Shown: positions 1 to 7,560 of the stretch, in pieces
How the letters are laid out: each line of letters opens with the position of its first letter
Position numbering within the stretch: position 1 is the stretch's first letter
NCBI RefSeq assembly: GCF_039522025.1
Contig: NZ_BAAADB010000034.1
Coordinates: 1-45,596, forward strand
Direction of reading: 5' to 3'
Source: Deinococcus depolymerans
GTDB lineage: Bacteria > Deinococcota > Deinococci > Deinococcales > Deinococcaceae
Length of the DNA: 45,596 nt
Program-made: the position numbers and the translations under genes
The notes under the pieces: generated by a model
Databases searched by the model: none
The model's input: the letters and a program-made list of their open reading frames with translations, nothing else
What the model was told of the DNA's origin: nothing

Positions 1-78
1 CAAAGCAGCCGCTCATCGGCGGCGCCTTAAGACGCCACCGGCCACCTTGTAAAGACCGTGAGCAACGGCCGTCGAGGG

Positions 79-116
79 CTTAACGGGGGTTTTCGGGTGA
101 TTGAGGCTATAACGCG
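79..116 (-). repeat. 38-bp Tn3-like terminal inverted repeat, copy 1
   Basis: Read on the minus strand, these 38 bases begin CGCGTTATAGCC and end CGAAAACCCCCGTTAAG. Two more copies of exactly 38 bp occur at 1857-1894 and 45481-45518. The inner end closely resembles the classic Tn3 repeat (…CGAAAAC…CGTTAAG), and 38 bp is the usual Tn3-family length. The interior side is bases 1-78, which run off the window, so this is the end of an element lying mostly to the left. The outer end begins CGCG rather than the usual GGGG, so the family call is an inference. Confidence 0.7.
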
Positions 117-230
117 CTGCACGTAGACCGGGGCCCAGCGCTGCTGGGCCTGATGGCGAAAACACGTTTGGAACGGGGAGAACCAAGTCGGGAAGTGACG
201 AGTCCACCGGGGGCGTCGAGCACGCTTTAA
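117..230 (+). pseudogene. C-terminal remnant of a gene cut by the Tn3-like end
   Basis: Directly outside the 38-bp repeat, an open frame of 37 codons runs to a TAA at 228-230 and includes ALLGLMAKTRLERGEPSRE. It is followed at once by a hairpin terminator, as expected for the 3' end of a real gene. The short stretch is too small to identify. An alpha-helical or TPR-like C-terminus is possible. It might be the tail of the gene truncated at the right edge of the window if the replicon is circular, but no target duplication links the two ends. Confidence 0.3.
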
Positions 231-236
231 CAAGAA

Positions 237-259
237 GGCCAGCATCGCAGATGCTGGCC
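237..259 (+). terminator. Hairpin after the truncated gene
   Basis: A perfect 10-bp stem (GGCCAGCATC / GATGCTGGCC) with a GCA loop lies just 6 bases after the stop at 230. There is no strong T run. It probably ends transcription of the remnant gene and may also work for the convergent toxin gene ending at 300. Confidence 0.5.
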
Positions 260-299
260 AGGACGAAGCTGATGAATATTCCCCGAAGTACAGTTAGTA

Positions 300-821
300 T
301 CAGGTCTTGGCCTTAGCCAGAGTTTCCACCGGCAGGAAAAGACGATTTTCAGAGTGTCCAAACGGTATAAATCCATAATGTAAGTAGAAATCTCGCGCAT
401 TGTCGTTTAGGGCATCGACCACCACCACGGCTATGCCCATCTCTTGACTCTGAGCGAGGATGCGCCCTAACGCGTCACCCAGCAATCGGCCACCTAGTTT
501 CTGGCCTTTCAGGTCGTCAGCGAGCGCCAAGCGGCCAATCAGGCTTGCCGCCACGTCCGGGTAACGGGGGAGCTTCTTTCGCTTCGTTTCTGGTATGCCC
601 TCCAATTGCACACTGGTGGCCGCCAACGTGTAGTAGCCGAGAATGCGCGCCGGTTCCTCTACCCGCGTCATTACATAAGCAGCTGCCGCGCGGCTCTTAA
701 TGTCCTGTGTTGCCTGTCTTTGCAAATACGTATCCAACGACGGCTCCCCACAGGAAAAACCCTGCCTGTCATGCACAGCAGGATTAAGCGGGATGAATTG
801 CACAGGGGATTCTTCAGGCAC
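300..821 (-). CDS. GNAT-family acetyltransferase toxin (TacT/AtaT-like)
   Basis: A 173-residue GNAT protein. Toxins of this family acetylate the amino group of aminoacyl-tRNA and stop translation. The N-terminal part has the typical F-x-C-G-x-x-x-L-D-x-Y-L pattern (FSCGEPSLDTYL). The acetyl-CoA loop is GQKLGGRLL near residues 104-112 and the C-terminal FYLHYGFIPF is typical of the family. The start is GTG at 819-821, three bases after the stop of the upstream DUF1778 antitoxin, so the two are co-translated. Length matches known TacT-type toxins. The pairing with the antitoxin makes the assignment secure; the exact tRNA target cannot be read from sequence. Confidence 0.92.
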   Translation of the reverse strand: MPEESPVQFIPLNPAVHDRQGFSCGEPSLDTYLQRQATQDIKSRAAAAYVMTRVEEPARILGYYTLAATSVQLEGIPETKRKKLPRYPDVAASLIGRLALADDLKGQKLGGRLLGDALGRILAQSQEMGIAVVVVDALNDNARDFYLHYGFIPFGHSENRLFLPVETLAKAKT

Positions 822-824
822 AGG

Positions 825-1115
825 TTAATGTACTCGGTCAGCCGCCTTGCTACGCATCAAGTTGCGCAGGGCTTCGTTGGGTGCTGGCGGCGATAGAAGA
901 GCTTCGACGAAACGGACACTCTGATCATGGGTCAGCTGGATCACGGCGTTATCGCGAATAACCTTCACTGCTTCCCGGTGCGCCACACTCGCCAGAAAAT
1001 CCGATACCGTCACACCCTGCAAGTTAGCGGCGCTCTCAATAATTTCTTTTTGACGTCCAGGAACGCGAAATTCTAGGCGGGCGTCCTTGGCCGTTTTTTC
1101 TTTGGTTGCAGTCAT
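825..1115 (-). CDS. DUF1778 (TacA/AtaR-like) ribbon-helix-helix antitoxin
   Basis: A 96-residue antitoxin. The N-terminal region has the DUF1778 RHH pattern (ARLEFRVPGRQKEIIESAA) for DNA binding and dimerisation. The C-terminal tail (residues about 60-96) would wrap the GNAT toxin. An excellent Shine-Dalgarno (AAGGAGG on the minus strand, complement of 1120-1127) precedes the ATG at 1113-1115. It is the first gene of the two-gene operon. Such antitoxins usually repress their own promoter, and inverted repeats lie just upstream. Confidence 0.92.
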   Translation of the reverse strand: MTATKEKTAKDARLEFRVPGRQKEIIESAANLQGVTVSDFLASVAHREAVKVIRDNAVIQLTHDQSVRFVEALLSPPAPNEALRNLMRSKAADRVH

Positions 1116-1119
1116 TTCA

Positions 1120-1199
1120 CCCCTCCTTCTTCGGCAAAGAAATGGCTAGGTTTTTTAGCCGAAGATTACTTCTAAAAAATAATGTACGGCAATTTGCCG
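1120..1199 (-). promoter_or_regulatory. Promoter/operator region of the GNAT toxin-antitoxin operon
   Basis: Upstream of the antitoxin are a 7-bp inverted repeat (CTTCGGC at 1129-1135, GCCGAAG at 1158-1164) and a perfect 6-bp-arm palindrome, CGGCAATTTGCCG, at 1187-1199. The AT-rich stretch between them would hold the promoter. Autoregulation by an RHH antitoxin is known for the family; binding here is inferred. Confidence 0.5.
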
Positions 1200-1205
1200 G
1201 ACAAA

Positions 1206-1481
1206 TCAAGTGGGCGCAGGTGAATTTTCTCTACGACGGTAGGTACGCTTGATGAGCGCAACCTGCATGGCGTGCCTGAGCGCAAGTTCCGTGACCCATT
1301 CCTTGTCCTTGTAGGTGAAGGTCAGCGGTCCTGTGAACCTATGGCGCAGACAGGTGTTGGGCGTGTCGACATCCAGGACCTCGTGATCTGTTCTGGCGTG
1401 GGTGGGGCCTTGTGCACGAAGGTGCCGTTGGCCTAGAGCCGGTTTGGGAATTTCACGCCGCTCTGGGTGAGCAAATACCAT
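1206..1481 (-). other. Open frame of doubtful coding value
   Basis: A 91-codon frame on the minus strand without a recognisable domain. It lies between the toxin-antitoxin promoter and transposase debris. The C-terminal third (residues about 50-91) looks more protein-like than the rest. It may be a transposase or passenger-gene fragment. I would not rely on it as a gene. Confidence 0.15.
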
Positions 1482-1486
1482 GAAGA

Positions 1487-1558
1487 ATGGCCTCTCAGAC
1501 GTATGGTTCCGACCTCACCGATGACGAGAGGGCGCTGCTGAGCGAGGTGTGGCTCCCA
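1487..1558 (+). pseudogene. N-terminal fragment of an IS5-like transposase
   Basis: The translated start contains YGSDLTDDERALLSE, the hallmark opening of IS5-family (DUF4096) transposases, which usually read Y-x-S-D-L-T-D-x-x-W. Homology stops after about 24 residues and the frame then reads through unrelated sequence. It is a decayed or recombined remnant. Confidence 0.6.
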
Positions 1559-1645
1559 CGTGGCCTGACCCTAACACTTGGACACTTTCGAGTAGAGACT
1601 CGATTCAAGGACGAGCGTACACTGTCGTCTTCCCTTTTTCACCCG

Positions 1646-1855
1646 GCCGTCATCCCGACCACCGGTCTCCTTAGCCCACTCATCCGGTGTCCAGTGACCC
1701 AACGACGAAAGAGGCCGCCCAGTGTTGTGGAACGTACGCCAGGACTCCAGAACCACCTGAGCATGCAGCTGGCTTGCTCCGCAAAAACTGCATGGTGTGA
1801 AGTAGAGAGCCGGACTTGCCTGGGCCGACTCTTCTTCAAATACTGAGTCAGCCCA
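1646..1855 (-). pseudogene. C-terminal fragment of an IS3/IS481-like integrase-type transposase
   Basis: On the minus strand the frame reads SWRTFHNTGRPLSSLGHWTP. This matches the end of the rve integrase domain of IS3/IS481 transposases (Y-N-x-x-R-P-H-x-S-L-x-x-x-T-P). The fragment abuts the solo 38-bp repeat at 1857. No complete transposase can be assembled around it, so it is debris. Confidence 0.55.
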
Positions 1856-1856
1856 T

Positions 1857-1894
1857 CGCGTTATAGCCTCAATCACCCGAAAAACCCCGTTAAG
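1857..1894 (+). repeat. 38-bp Tn3-like terminal inverted repeat, copy 2 (solo)
   Basis: The same 38-bp sequence as at 79-116, nearly identical and oriented with its inner TTAAG end towards higher coordinates. No transposase or resolvase follows in the next 500 bp, so it is a solo end left by deletion or one-ended insertion. It sits exactly at the edge of an IS3-like transposase fragment. Confidence 0.65.
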
Positions 1895-2131
1895 GATCTC
1901 ATTGTCGTCCCAGTCGTTATGGACGCGAGCAGTCAAGGAAATTCAGAGATCGATGGGGAAGTTCGTACTTTTGATCTGACTCTGTTGGCGAATCCGGGTG
2001 AGGGCGCCCAGACTCCGCATCTCTCGTTGCCGCGTTGTGATTATCCGCCCCGCCGAACAGCGGTTTTCGAATTTGCCAACAAAGTCGATTGAGGCTACAG
2101 CGCCTCTCACAGTTTTGAGAGGGCTGACGAT

Positions 2132-2153
2132 GTACCATTTGTACAAGTGGTAC
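2132..2153. promoter_or_regulatory. 22-bp near-perfect palindrome in the leader of the Phd/RelE-type locus
   Basis: Arms GTACCA and TGGTAC flank a near-symmetric centre containing TTGTACAA; another GTACC follows at 2158. A TTGAGA (2114-2119) upstream could be a -35 element, with the palindrome over the -10 region. This is an operator-like arrangement about 250 bp before the antitoxin gene. The GTACC/GGTAC half-sites also resemble those of the iterons inside the rep gene, so Rep binding is an alternative. Confidence 0.4.
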
Positions 2154-2220
2154 AGGCGTACCATTAGGATGCAGTGTCCCGACAGGGGCCCTACCAAGCT
2201 GCACCGCAACAAGGAGATAC

Positions 2221-2286
2221 ATGACAAAACATCCCACCAGTTCCTACCCGCCGAACAGCAGCAGCAGCCCGTACCGGTTGACTTAG
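2221..2286 (+). CDS. Possible 21-residue small protein
   Basis: An AAGGAG Shine-Dalgarno at 2211-2216 stands 4 bases before an ATG. The frame encodes 21 residues rich in Ser and Pro (PPNSSSSPYRLT at the end) and stops at 2284-2286. It lies between the palindrome and the antitoxin gene. It could be a leader peptide or simply a remnant start; no family is recognised. Confidence 0.3.
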   Translation: MTKHPTSSYPPNSSSSPYRLT

Positions 2287-2402
2287 CGCTTCGACAGGCC
2301 CGCATAAGGGGCGCCCGATTCAACCGCGTAAGCGGATCCGCGCACCCTCAAGCCCTCTAACACATACGGCGCTCGGTTAATGCCGCAGCCAGCGAGGTAA
2401 GT

Positions 2403-2738
2403 ATGACCACCACGGTCGAACCCAAGAAGCGTGTCAGAGATCCAACTCTGACCGCAGCCACGACAAAGGAAGCTGAACAGACCATCTTCCCCGCCAGCGA
2501 AGCAAGAGCGAACTTCATGGAAGTGATCAGCCGTGTCCGATACGGACGCGAGCGCTTGGTGATCACCAACAAAGGCAAGCCCGCCGCCGCGCTGGTCACC
2601 ATGGAAGACCTGGCTATTCTTCAGCTTCTGGATGACGTGGACATCCAGGAGATCCTCAATGAACGGCTCAAAACCCTCGAAACCACAGAAAGCATCGACT
2701 TCGACGACTACGACCGTCGCCGCTCCGCTCGCCGTTAG
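2403..2738 (+). CDS. Phd/YefM-type antitoxin
   Basis: A 111-residue protein with the Phd/YefM fold: ASEARANFMEVISRV followed by a strand-turn motif ERLVITNKGKPAAALVTMED at residues about 58-77, which is diagnostic. A roughly 30-residue N-terminal extension rich in charged residues precedes the domain. The C-terminal helix and acidic tail would neutralise the toxin encoded immediately downstream. The stop at 2736-2738 is 7 bases before the toxin ATG. Such antitoxins bind their own promoter. Confidence 0.88.
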   Translation: MTTTVEPKKRVRDPTLTAATTKEAEQTIFPASEARANFMEVISRVRYGRERLVITNKGKPAAALVTMEDLAILQLLDDVDIQEILNERLKTLETTESIDFDDYDRRRSARR

Positions 2739-2745
2739 GCTGGCG

Positions 2746-3021
2746 ATGCATCCCGCTCTGGAGAAGGACCTTGATGCTCTCTCCGACAAGCACTACAGGC
2801 AGGTCAAGGCGAAAATCGACGCCCTTCGCACCAATGCTCAGCCCGCTGACCGCCGCCCCATGACCGACTATCCCGGTGTGTACCGGATGGACTCAGGGGA
2901 ATACCGCATCGGCTGGACCGAACATAAGACCGCCACCGAACATGTGCTGACGATCGTACTGGTGGACCGACGTAACGACAACCAGTTCTACAAGGCCATC
3001 AAGCGTCGCCTGCACCTCTGA
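2746..3021 (+). CDS. RelE/ParE-superfamily toxin
   Basis: A 91-residue protein beginning MHPALEKDLDALSDK, chosen because its ATG lies 7 bases after the antitoxin stop; an open frame extends further upstream but overlaps the antitoxin. The pattern YPGVYRMDSGEYRIGWTE followed by a hydrophobic strand (VLTIVLVDRRND) and a C-terminal FYKAIKRRL is typical of RelE-like ribosome-dependent mRNA interferases. The family also includes gyrase-poisoning ParE, so the target is uncertain. Pairing with a Phd/YefM antitoxin is standard. Confidence 0.85.
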   Translation: MHPALEKDLDALSDKHYRQVKAKIDALRTNAQPADRRPMTDYPGVYRMDSGEYRIGWTEHKTATEHVLTIVLVDRRNDNQFYKAIKRRLHL

Positions 3022-3117
3022 TATGTGGCATTTCGGAAGTCGCCTCCAGAACCAAGCTGGGGGCGTTTCTTACACCCCTGCGCTTGCGGACTAATTCGTG
3101 TATATCCCTGATATTCA

Positions 3118-3170
3118 TTTTCCGGAAATACGGAAAACTTTCCGGAAGTCCGTAAACTTGTCCTGAAGGG
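3118..3170. promoter_or_regulatory. Centromere/operator-like repeats upstream of parA
   Basis: Two imperfect direct repeats of about 19 bases, TTTCCGGAAATACGGAAAA (3118-3136) and TTTCCGGAAGTCCGTAAAC (3139-3157), stand side by side; a third degenerate TTTCGGAAGT lies near 3030. The junction forms the palindrome CGGAAAACTTTCCG. They sit just upstream of, and partly overlap, a promoter with TTGTCC (3158-3163) and TACTCT (3182-3187). Small ParA systems usually have the centromere here, doubling as operator for the ParB-like protein. Confidence 0.6.
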
Positions 3171-3181
3171 GAGACAGACTC

Positions 3182-3193
3182 TACTCTGCCTGC
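3182..3193 (+). promoter_or_regulatory. -10 box and leaderless start of parA
   Basis: TACTCT at 3182-3187 ends only 6 bases before the parA ATG at 3194, with TTGTCC 18 bases further upstream as -35. Transcription would begin at or next to the start codon, giving a leaderless mRNA, which is common in Deinococcus. The nearest purine-rich stretch (AAGGGGAG at 3167-3174) is too far from the ATG to act as Shine-Dalgarno. Confidence 0.45.
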
Positions 3194-3793
3194 ATGAAAG
3201 TGTATGGAGTCACCAACGTGAAGGGCGGCGCGGGAAAAACGCACACAACCGTCCACTTAGCTTTCCAGGCCGCCGCGCATGGCCAGCGGGTTGCCGTCCT
3301 GGATCTCGACCCCACCCGGCAGAGCGTGAACTGGATTGAGGTAGCAGGTCTGGGCATTCCGGCGCTGCACATCGACATCAAGCAGGCGGACCTTGAGGCC
3401 TACATTGCCCAGCTGCGCGACGAGGGAGACTTCGACGCGATCTTCATCGACACTCCCGCGAACGACCGTGACGCCAGTCTGGAGACCCTGATGGTCAGCG
3501 ACATCGCCATCATCCCCGTCGGCGTGGGCAGCAGCGACACCGGGATGCTGGGCACCACCGAGCGGCAGGTGAAGCGCGCCCTCCAGCTGCGCCCGGACCT
3601 GCGACCGTACATCCTGATCAACCGTGGCAAGTTCGCGCCTGCCCGCGAGCGCCAGACCGTCGAGGAGTGCGAGAAGACCGGCTTCCCGATCCTGGAAGCC
3701 CGGATCCCGCTGCGCGGCGACTACCAGGCGGCCGCCGGCAACCGACCCGATGGGCACCACTACGCCCAGGTGTGGCGGGAGCTGAACGCATGA
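3194..3793 (+). CDS. parA: ParA-family partition ATPase
   Basis: A 199-residue Walker-type ATPase that drives plasmid segregation over the nucleoid. The deviant Walker A motif is KGGAGKT at residues 10-16, with the signature lysine K10 and the catalytic K15. The Walker A' region is LDLDPTRQS and Walker B is FIDTPAND. It is a small ParA without an N-terminal DNA-binding domain (type Ib). Such proteins depend on a small ParB-like partner, here encoded in the next gene, which overlaps it by 4 bases (ATGA). Upstream repeats are the likely centromere. Confidence 0.92.
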   Translation: MKVYGVTNVKGGAGKTHTTVHLAFQAAAHGQRVAVLDLDPTRQSVNWIEVAGLGIPALHIDIKQADLEAYIAQLRDEGDFDAIFIDTPANDRDASLETLMVSDIAIIPVGVGSSDTGMLGTTERQVKRALQLRPDLRPYILINRGKFAPARERQTVEECEKTGFPILEARIPLRGDYQAAAGNRPDGHHYAQVWRELNA

Positions 3794-4098
3794 CCCTGAA
3801 ATCACCACCCGCCAAGAAGGACAAGGCCAGCGGCCCGACCATGCTCGACAAGAACCGCGAGGTGGAAGCGCAGCAGGAAGCTCAGGCCGCGCTGGTCCTG
3901 CCACCGGAAGAGACCATCCCGACCGGGAAGTTCACGGTCAGCCCCATCCGCCTGGATGTCCTCGACGAGTTCGAAGAGGTGTACGGGAAGCTCAAGAAGC
4001 AGCGGCGCACGCTCAAGCGGTACCAGCTGGCGGAGGCGCTGCTGGCCAGCCTCGAAGACCCCGCCGTCCTCGCGGCCGTCATTCAGCGCCTGAAGTAA
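3790..4098 (+). CDS. Small ParB-like centromere-binding partner
   Basis: A 102-residue protein starting at the ATG inside the parA stop (ATGA overlap), so translation is coupled. The N-terminal half is charged and probably disordered. The C-terminal half (KFTVSPIRLDVLDEFEEVY and after, residues about 48-102) resembles a ribbon-helix-helix or helix-turn-helix DNA-binding domain, as in ParG/Omega-type partners of small ParA proteins. No classical ParB motif is present. The role is assigned by position. Confidence 0.75.
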   Translation: MTLKSPPAKKDKASGPTMLDKNREVEAQQEAQAALVLPPEETIPTGKFTVSPIRLDVLDEFEEVYGKLKKQRRTLKRYQLAEALLASLEDPAVLAAVIQRLK

Positions 4099-4120
4099 GC
4101 GTTGACGTGGCCGTCAACGC
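4099..4120 (+). terminator. Hairpin at the end of the par operon
   Basis: GCGTTGACG and CGTCAACGC form a perfect 9-bp stem around a 4-base loop directly after the stop at 4098. No T run follows. It may be a terminator, an mRNA stabiliser or a protein-binding site. Confidence 0.45.
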
Positions 4121-4306
4121 ATGGCCCACTGGAGCACGCCCAAACCCCGCATCGTCATGTGCGGACGGATCCGCCGCGAGGTGTGGGAGGCGCTCGACGC
4201 GTTCGTCGAGGATGCTCAGCAGGACGGCATACCTCGACTCCAGCGGCACCACGGCAGAGCGCCGGAGTATGCCCCCTGGATTTTGGTCGGATTTTCGTCA
4301 CACTAA
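4121..4306 (+). CDS. 61-residue hypothetical protein
   Basis: The frame begins with ATG directly after the hairpin and ends with TAA at 4304-4306. It contains RIRREVWEALDAFVEDAQQ, which looks like a real helical segment (RHH-like), followed by a less ordered end. No Shine-Dalgarno is visible because the hairpin occupies its place. It could be a small regulator of the par locus or the remnant of a longer gene. Confidence 0.35.
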   Translation: MAHWSTPKPRIVMCGRIRREVWEALDAFVEDAQQDGIPRLQRHHGRAPEYAPWILVGFSSH

Positions 4307-4371
4307 CAGTACGTAGAACGTTGATGGAGATATTGAAGCAGGATCGCCTCGTCTGACTAGGAGCAGCAGAG

Positions 4372-4680
4372 ATGCCCCAATCCGCGAACTATCCCACGAT
4401 CCGAGATCCCCGTACCGGTCGCCGCCGCCGGCTCCACCGGGTAGTTGCCGAAACGCTGCTGGGCCGTCCGTTGCTTGCCAGTGAAGTGGTGCATCACCGT
4501 GACGGCGACCGCACCAACAATGCTCCCAGTAACCTGATCGTCCTGCCCAGCCAGAGGTACCACGCGCACATCGAGTACCACCTCCGCTGTCAGCGGCGTG
4601 GGATGCCCTTCCTGTTCCCTGAACTCCTCATCGGCGTTCTGCAGGAACAACCAGGGACGCTGTTCGAGCACCTGTACTGA
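4372..4680 (+). CDS. HNH endonuclease
   Basis: A 102-residue protein with the HNH fold: VVHHRDGDRTNN at residues 39-50, then NLIVLPSQRYHAHIEYH at 54-70. The paired His41/His42, Asn50/Asn54 and His64 or His66 form the beta-beta-alpha metal site. It resembles stand-alone phage or homing HNH nicking enzymes. AGGAG at 4359-4363 gives a proper Shine-Dalgarno. The gene stands alone between the par operon and a 1.8-kb gene-free stretch; its substrate is unknown. Confidence 0.85.
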   Translation: MPQSANYPTIRDPRTGRRRRLHRVVAETLLGRPLLASEVVHHRDGDRTNNAPSNLIVLPSQRYHAHIEYHLRCQRRGMPFLFPELLIGVLQEQPGTLFEHLY

Positions 4681-6490
4681 CGACCACGTCGAATCTCTGG
4701 CCTCCGCCGGCGGCCCGCAGAGAGATCGGTGATGGAGATCTTCAAGTCAACTTCGCGTGACTTGCGACTGCTCAATGCTGGAGAGCGGGGGACCGGCGCC
4801 TGGACGTTTTTCGGTGGCAGATTCGGAGACCGAAGAGAAACCCCTGAACACTACGTTTTCACGCGTGATCAGGGGCCCAACACAGGGAATGGCTCCCAGT
4901 GTTGTAATCAGAATTTAAGGAGCGCGACTACACTCCCACGGTGGTATCGGCCGGACCGGATGTGAAGCGGTCACCCGGCACAGACGTCTGCTGAACTCCA
5001 GAGGAACGATCCCTGGGCAACAGACACCCCGAACACGGTGACAGGAAGAACCCAGAAGCAGGTGCCTCCAGCCAACTGGAAGTGATCCAGCAACTCGGGA
5101 AAGAAGTCGGAACACGGAACGCCAGAGGCGCCCTGCATCCTGCACTTGAAGTGATTCCTTCCAAACGGTGAACCGCACATCCACGGGGAAGGAAACGTCC
5201 ACTCGTAGCCCCGCATGGAGAGCTTCTGCGGACTGGTCGCGTACCAGTCGAGTGGGGTGGGTGGTGCTTGTGATTCCAGCTGCCGAATCCGATGGTCTGG
5301 AGTCGGTGGCCGGTGCAGATTTGACCACACCCTGAGGAGGAGTCACCCTCTTCCTGATGCTGACGCTCTGGGGGCCAACCCGTTGCGTCCTGGTGCTCGG
5401 CACTGCTGTCCGTAAGTCCTCGCAGATGTTCCCAGTCATGCCTGCGGCATGACCTTTTACCGATGGCAGTTTTCGGCCTGGATGAACCAGTCGACAGGGC
5501 TCGATGCGCAACCGCATCTTGACCTGTTTGAACCTCCTCTCCGCCGCTCCCACTCCTGGCCGCCAGTCCCTGAAAAAGGACAGTGATGAATTGCCAGGAG
5601 CTTCCCACGTTAGCCATAGTTTCCGTCCACCGAAGTGGAGATGTCGCCCGATCAGCATCCAGGGACGATTCGCTGTGCAGTCAGTGGAAATTCCACCTTT
5701 AGCCCCGCAAATGTTCCGAACTCGGGGTTTACCCTCGTCCCTGTTGTCCACGTCTCTCGACGGCCCTGAACTGTCGCTCAGGTTCTGACCACGTGCATCC
5801 TCAACCCGAAGGTTGAACACCCTGAATCCGCGGTCCTCGCGGACGTGACTGGCTTGAGCTATCCGCCGATCTGCCCAGGTTGCCCCGTGCAGTACCACAG
5901 CACCCTTTGCGTGCCGGTCATCACCCGACATCACGCTGTTGCTGCTCATGCTGTTACCAGCATGCTGACGCCCACCAGCAGGGGGGAAGTTGCACCGTTC
6001 CCAGCGCCCCATCCCATCATCCCAAAATGGCCGGGTTGCGCGTGTCACCACGCGGCCCGTGTCCGTGTCGCCCAACATCTTTAACCGCTTGTGGGGATTA
6101 GGTAGAAGGAGGGAGTTGCACCCTCCAGCCCCTGTTGCAGCCGCGCCAGCGAGTTTTGCCCAGCACGCAGCTACGTCGGTTTGGTCATGGTGGCGAGCCA
6201 TGCCCATGGTTGTCTGCGAGGACAGCACCATGGGATGAGCGTACGGCCTATGTGGCCCCAAATAGGAACATTCATTATATACATTGAAATTAGCCCGCTG
6301 GGACGCATTTTTTGAGTTTCCAAAAAGCTCAGGCTCAATGCTTGTACTTGGTTCAGAAGTGAAGATGGGTTGACTTTCAACCCACGCGTCATGGCGTTTG
6401 GCAGCCGTGGCCGACGCCTCAAGTGTGCGCATTTGCGGCGCGATACGCGTCGGTAAATCGAGAAACTCAACTGCACAGCATAACTGAGGT
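4681..6490. other. 1.8-kb stretch with no credible gene
   Basis: A 530-codon frame without stops crosses the minus strand from 6507 to 4915. Its composition (very rich in Arg, Cys, Trp and His, no regular helix or strand periodicity, no family) argues against coding. Short related strings recur, for example TAGCCCCGCA near 5206 and 5701 and GTTGCACC near 5989 and 6114. This suggests decayed repeats or a structured RNA. No transposase, tRNA or rRNA was recognised. Confidence 0.4.
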
Positions 6491-7204
6491 GTGCGATACC
6501 ACACCACCGTTACCAGCGGCCTGCAGTGTATTGCCCGCCTCGCGCGGGCCTCCCCTCAGGTCGCCACCATCCAGGCCCCTCTCAGCAAGGCACTCCAGGT
6601 GGCTAAGCGGCAGGCAGACCGCTACCCGACGATCGGCGCGACCCATGGCACCCGGACTGCCCTAAGACGGGTAGAGATGCCTGCCGTGCAGCTGGTCATC
6701 CTGCCGCCGAACAAGGACACGATCACCCTGGTGCTGCTGTCCAACGTGGCGCCGGACGAACGGGAGCAGTGGCAGCTGGCCCTTGACCCGGATTGGCCCC
6801 TGCGCTGGCGCAATTACCAGCTGTCCACCGGTCCGACGGGCGCGATCACCTGGCGCCTCAGCGGCGCAATCAGGGAGCATTACCGCGTAAGGATCAACCG
6901 CCTCATCACGGGTCGTGGCGGCAGGCCAGGACCAGGGGAACGGCCGTACCAGTACCCACCCGAGACAGCCCGGACGCAAGTCCTGCTGCTCGCCGAGCAT
7001 CTGCAGCGTTATCCGGGGCTGGCAGGGATACGCCGGGACGTCTACGAGTTGGCGCAGCACAGCACCCGCGTCTGGCGGAGCACGCATCCCGACCAGCCTT
7101 ATCCGCACTGGCCGACCATGCCGTACCTGCCCTATCGACAGCCACAAACGGCCCCACTCTCGGATCTCAGGGAGATACCAAATGAGCAAAAAACGCACCG
7201 ATAA
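6491..7204 (+). CDS. Hypothetical protein, 237 residues
   Basis: An open frame starting at GTG 6491 and ending at 7204. Composition is protein-like from about residue 25 onward: PAVQLVILPPNKDTITLVLL is a strand-rich core, followed by RWRNYQLSTGPTGAITWRL. The C-terminal part is rich in Tyr, Pro and Arg. No family is recognised. The start is uncertain; ATG at 6677 is an alternative but would discard credible sequence. The 3' end overlaps the next gene by 23 bases, so the pair forms an operon that ends at a strong terminator. Confidence 0.6.
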   Translation: MRYHTTVTSGLQCIARLARASPQVATIQAPLSKALQVAKRQADRYPTIGATHGTRTALRRVEMPAVQLVILPPNKDTITLVLLSNVAPDEREQWQLALDPDWPLRWRNYQLSTGPTGAITWRLSGAIREHYRVRINRLITGRGGRPGPGERPYQYPPETARTQVLLLAEHLQRYPGLAGIRRDVYELAQHSTRVWRSTHPDQPYPHWPTMPYLPYRQPQTAPLSDLREIPNEQKTHR

Positions 7205-7544
7205 GACCATGCTGGCGGACAAGATTGTGTACCTCGTGCGGGTGGGCTCACGCGAGTTTGACGTTGATGCTGCAAGCGCCGACGAGCTCGCAGACAAGCT
7301 GGCCCCGCTAGCGGGCCTCGAACTGGCGGAGATCACTCCTATCGCTCAAGCCATCTATGGCCGCGCAAAACGGTTCGATTTTGATTTTTGGAGCATTCGC
7401 CGCATCGGCATGCGGCGATTTGTAGCGGACGACGGGGCCCGACTTCCCGGCCAGCTGCCCCCCCGGAAAGGGCGCAAAACGGCGCCGACTGTCGAGGAGT
7501 GGGGGGCCGTGGAACTCCCGTCAGACGACATCAAGTTGCTTTGA
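7182..7544 (+). CDS. Hypothetical protein, 120 residues
   Basis: Starts at ATG 7182 with AGGGAG about 6 bases upstream and overlaps the previous gene. It begins MSKKRTDKTML and has a regular alpha/beta pattern (KIVYLVRVGSREFDVDAAS, then an acidic helix DELADKLAPLAGLE). A basic linker RKGRKTAP precedes an acidic C-terminal tail. No domain is recognised. A strong terminator lies 16 bases after the stop. A plasmid-maintenance role is possible but unproven. Confidence 0.65.
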   Translation: MSKKRTDKTMLADKIVYLVRVGSREFDVDAASADELADKLAPLAGLELAEITPIAQAIYGRAKRFDFDFWSIRRIGMRRFVADDGARLPGQLPPRKGRKTAPTVEEWGAVELPSDDIKLL

Positions 7545-7560
7545 AGTCCATCTAGCAGCA

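Noticed and set aside
4915..6507. 530-codon open frame on the minus strand
   Set aside because: Residue composition is unnatural (excess Arg, Cys, Trp, His), no domain or start signal is seen, and other frames in the region are also long; a lack of stops alone is not evidence.
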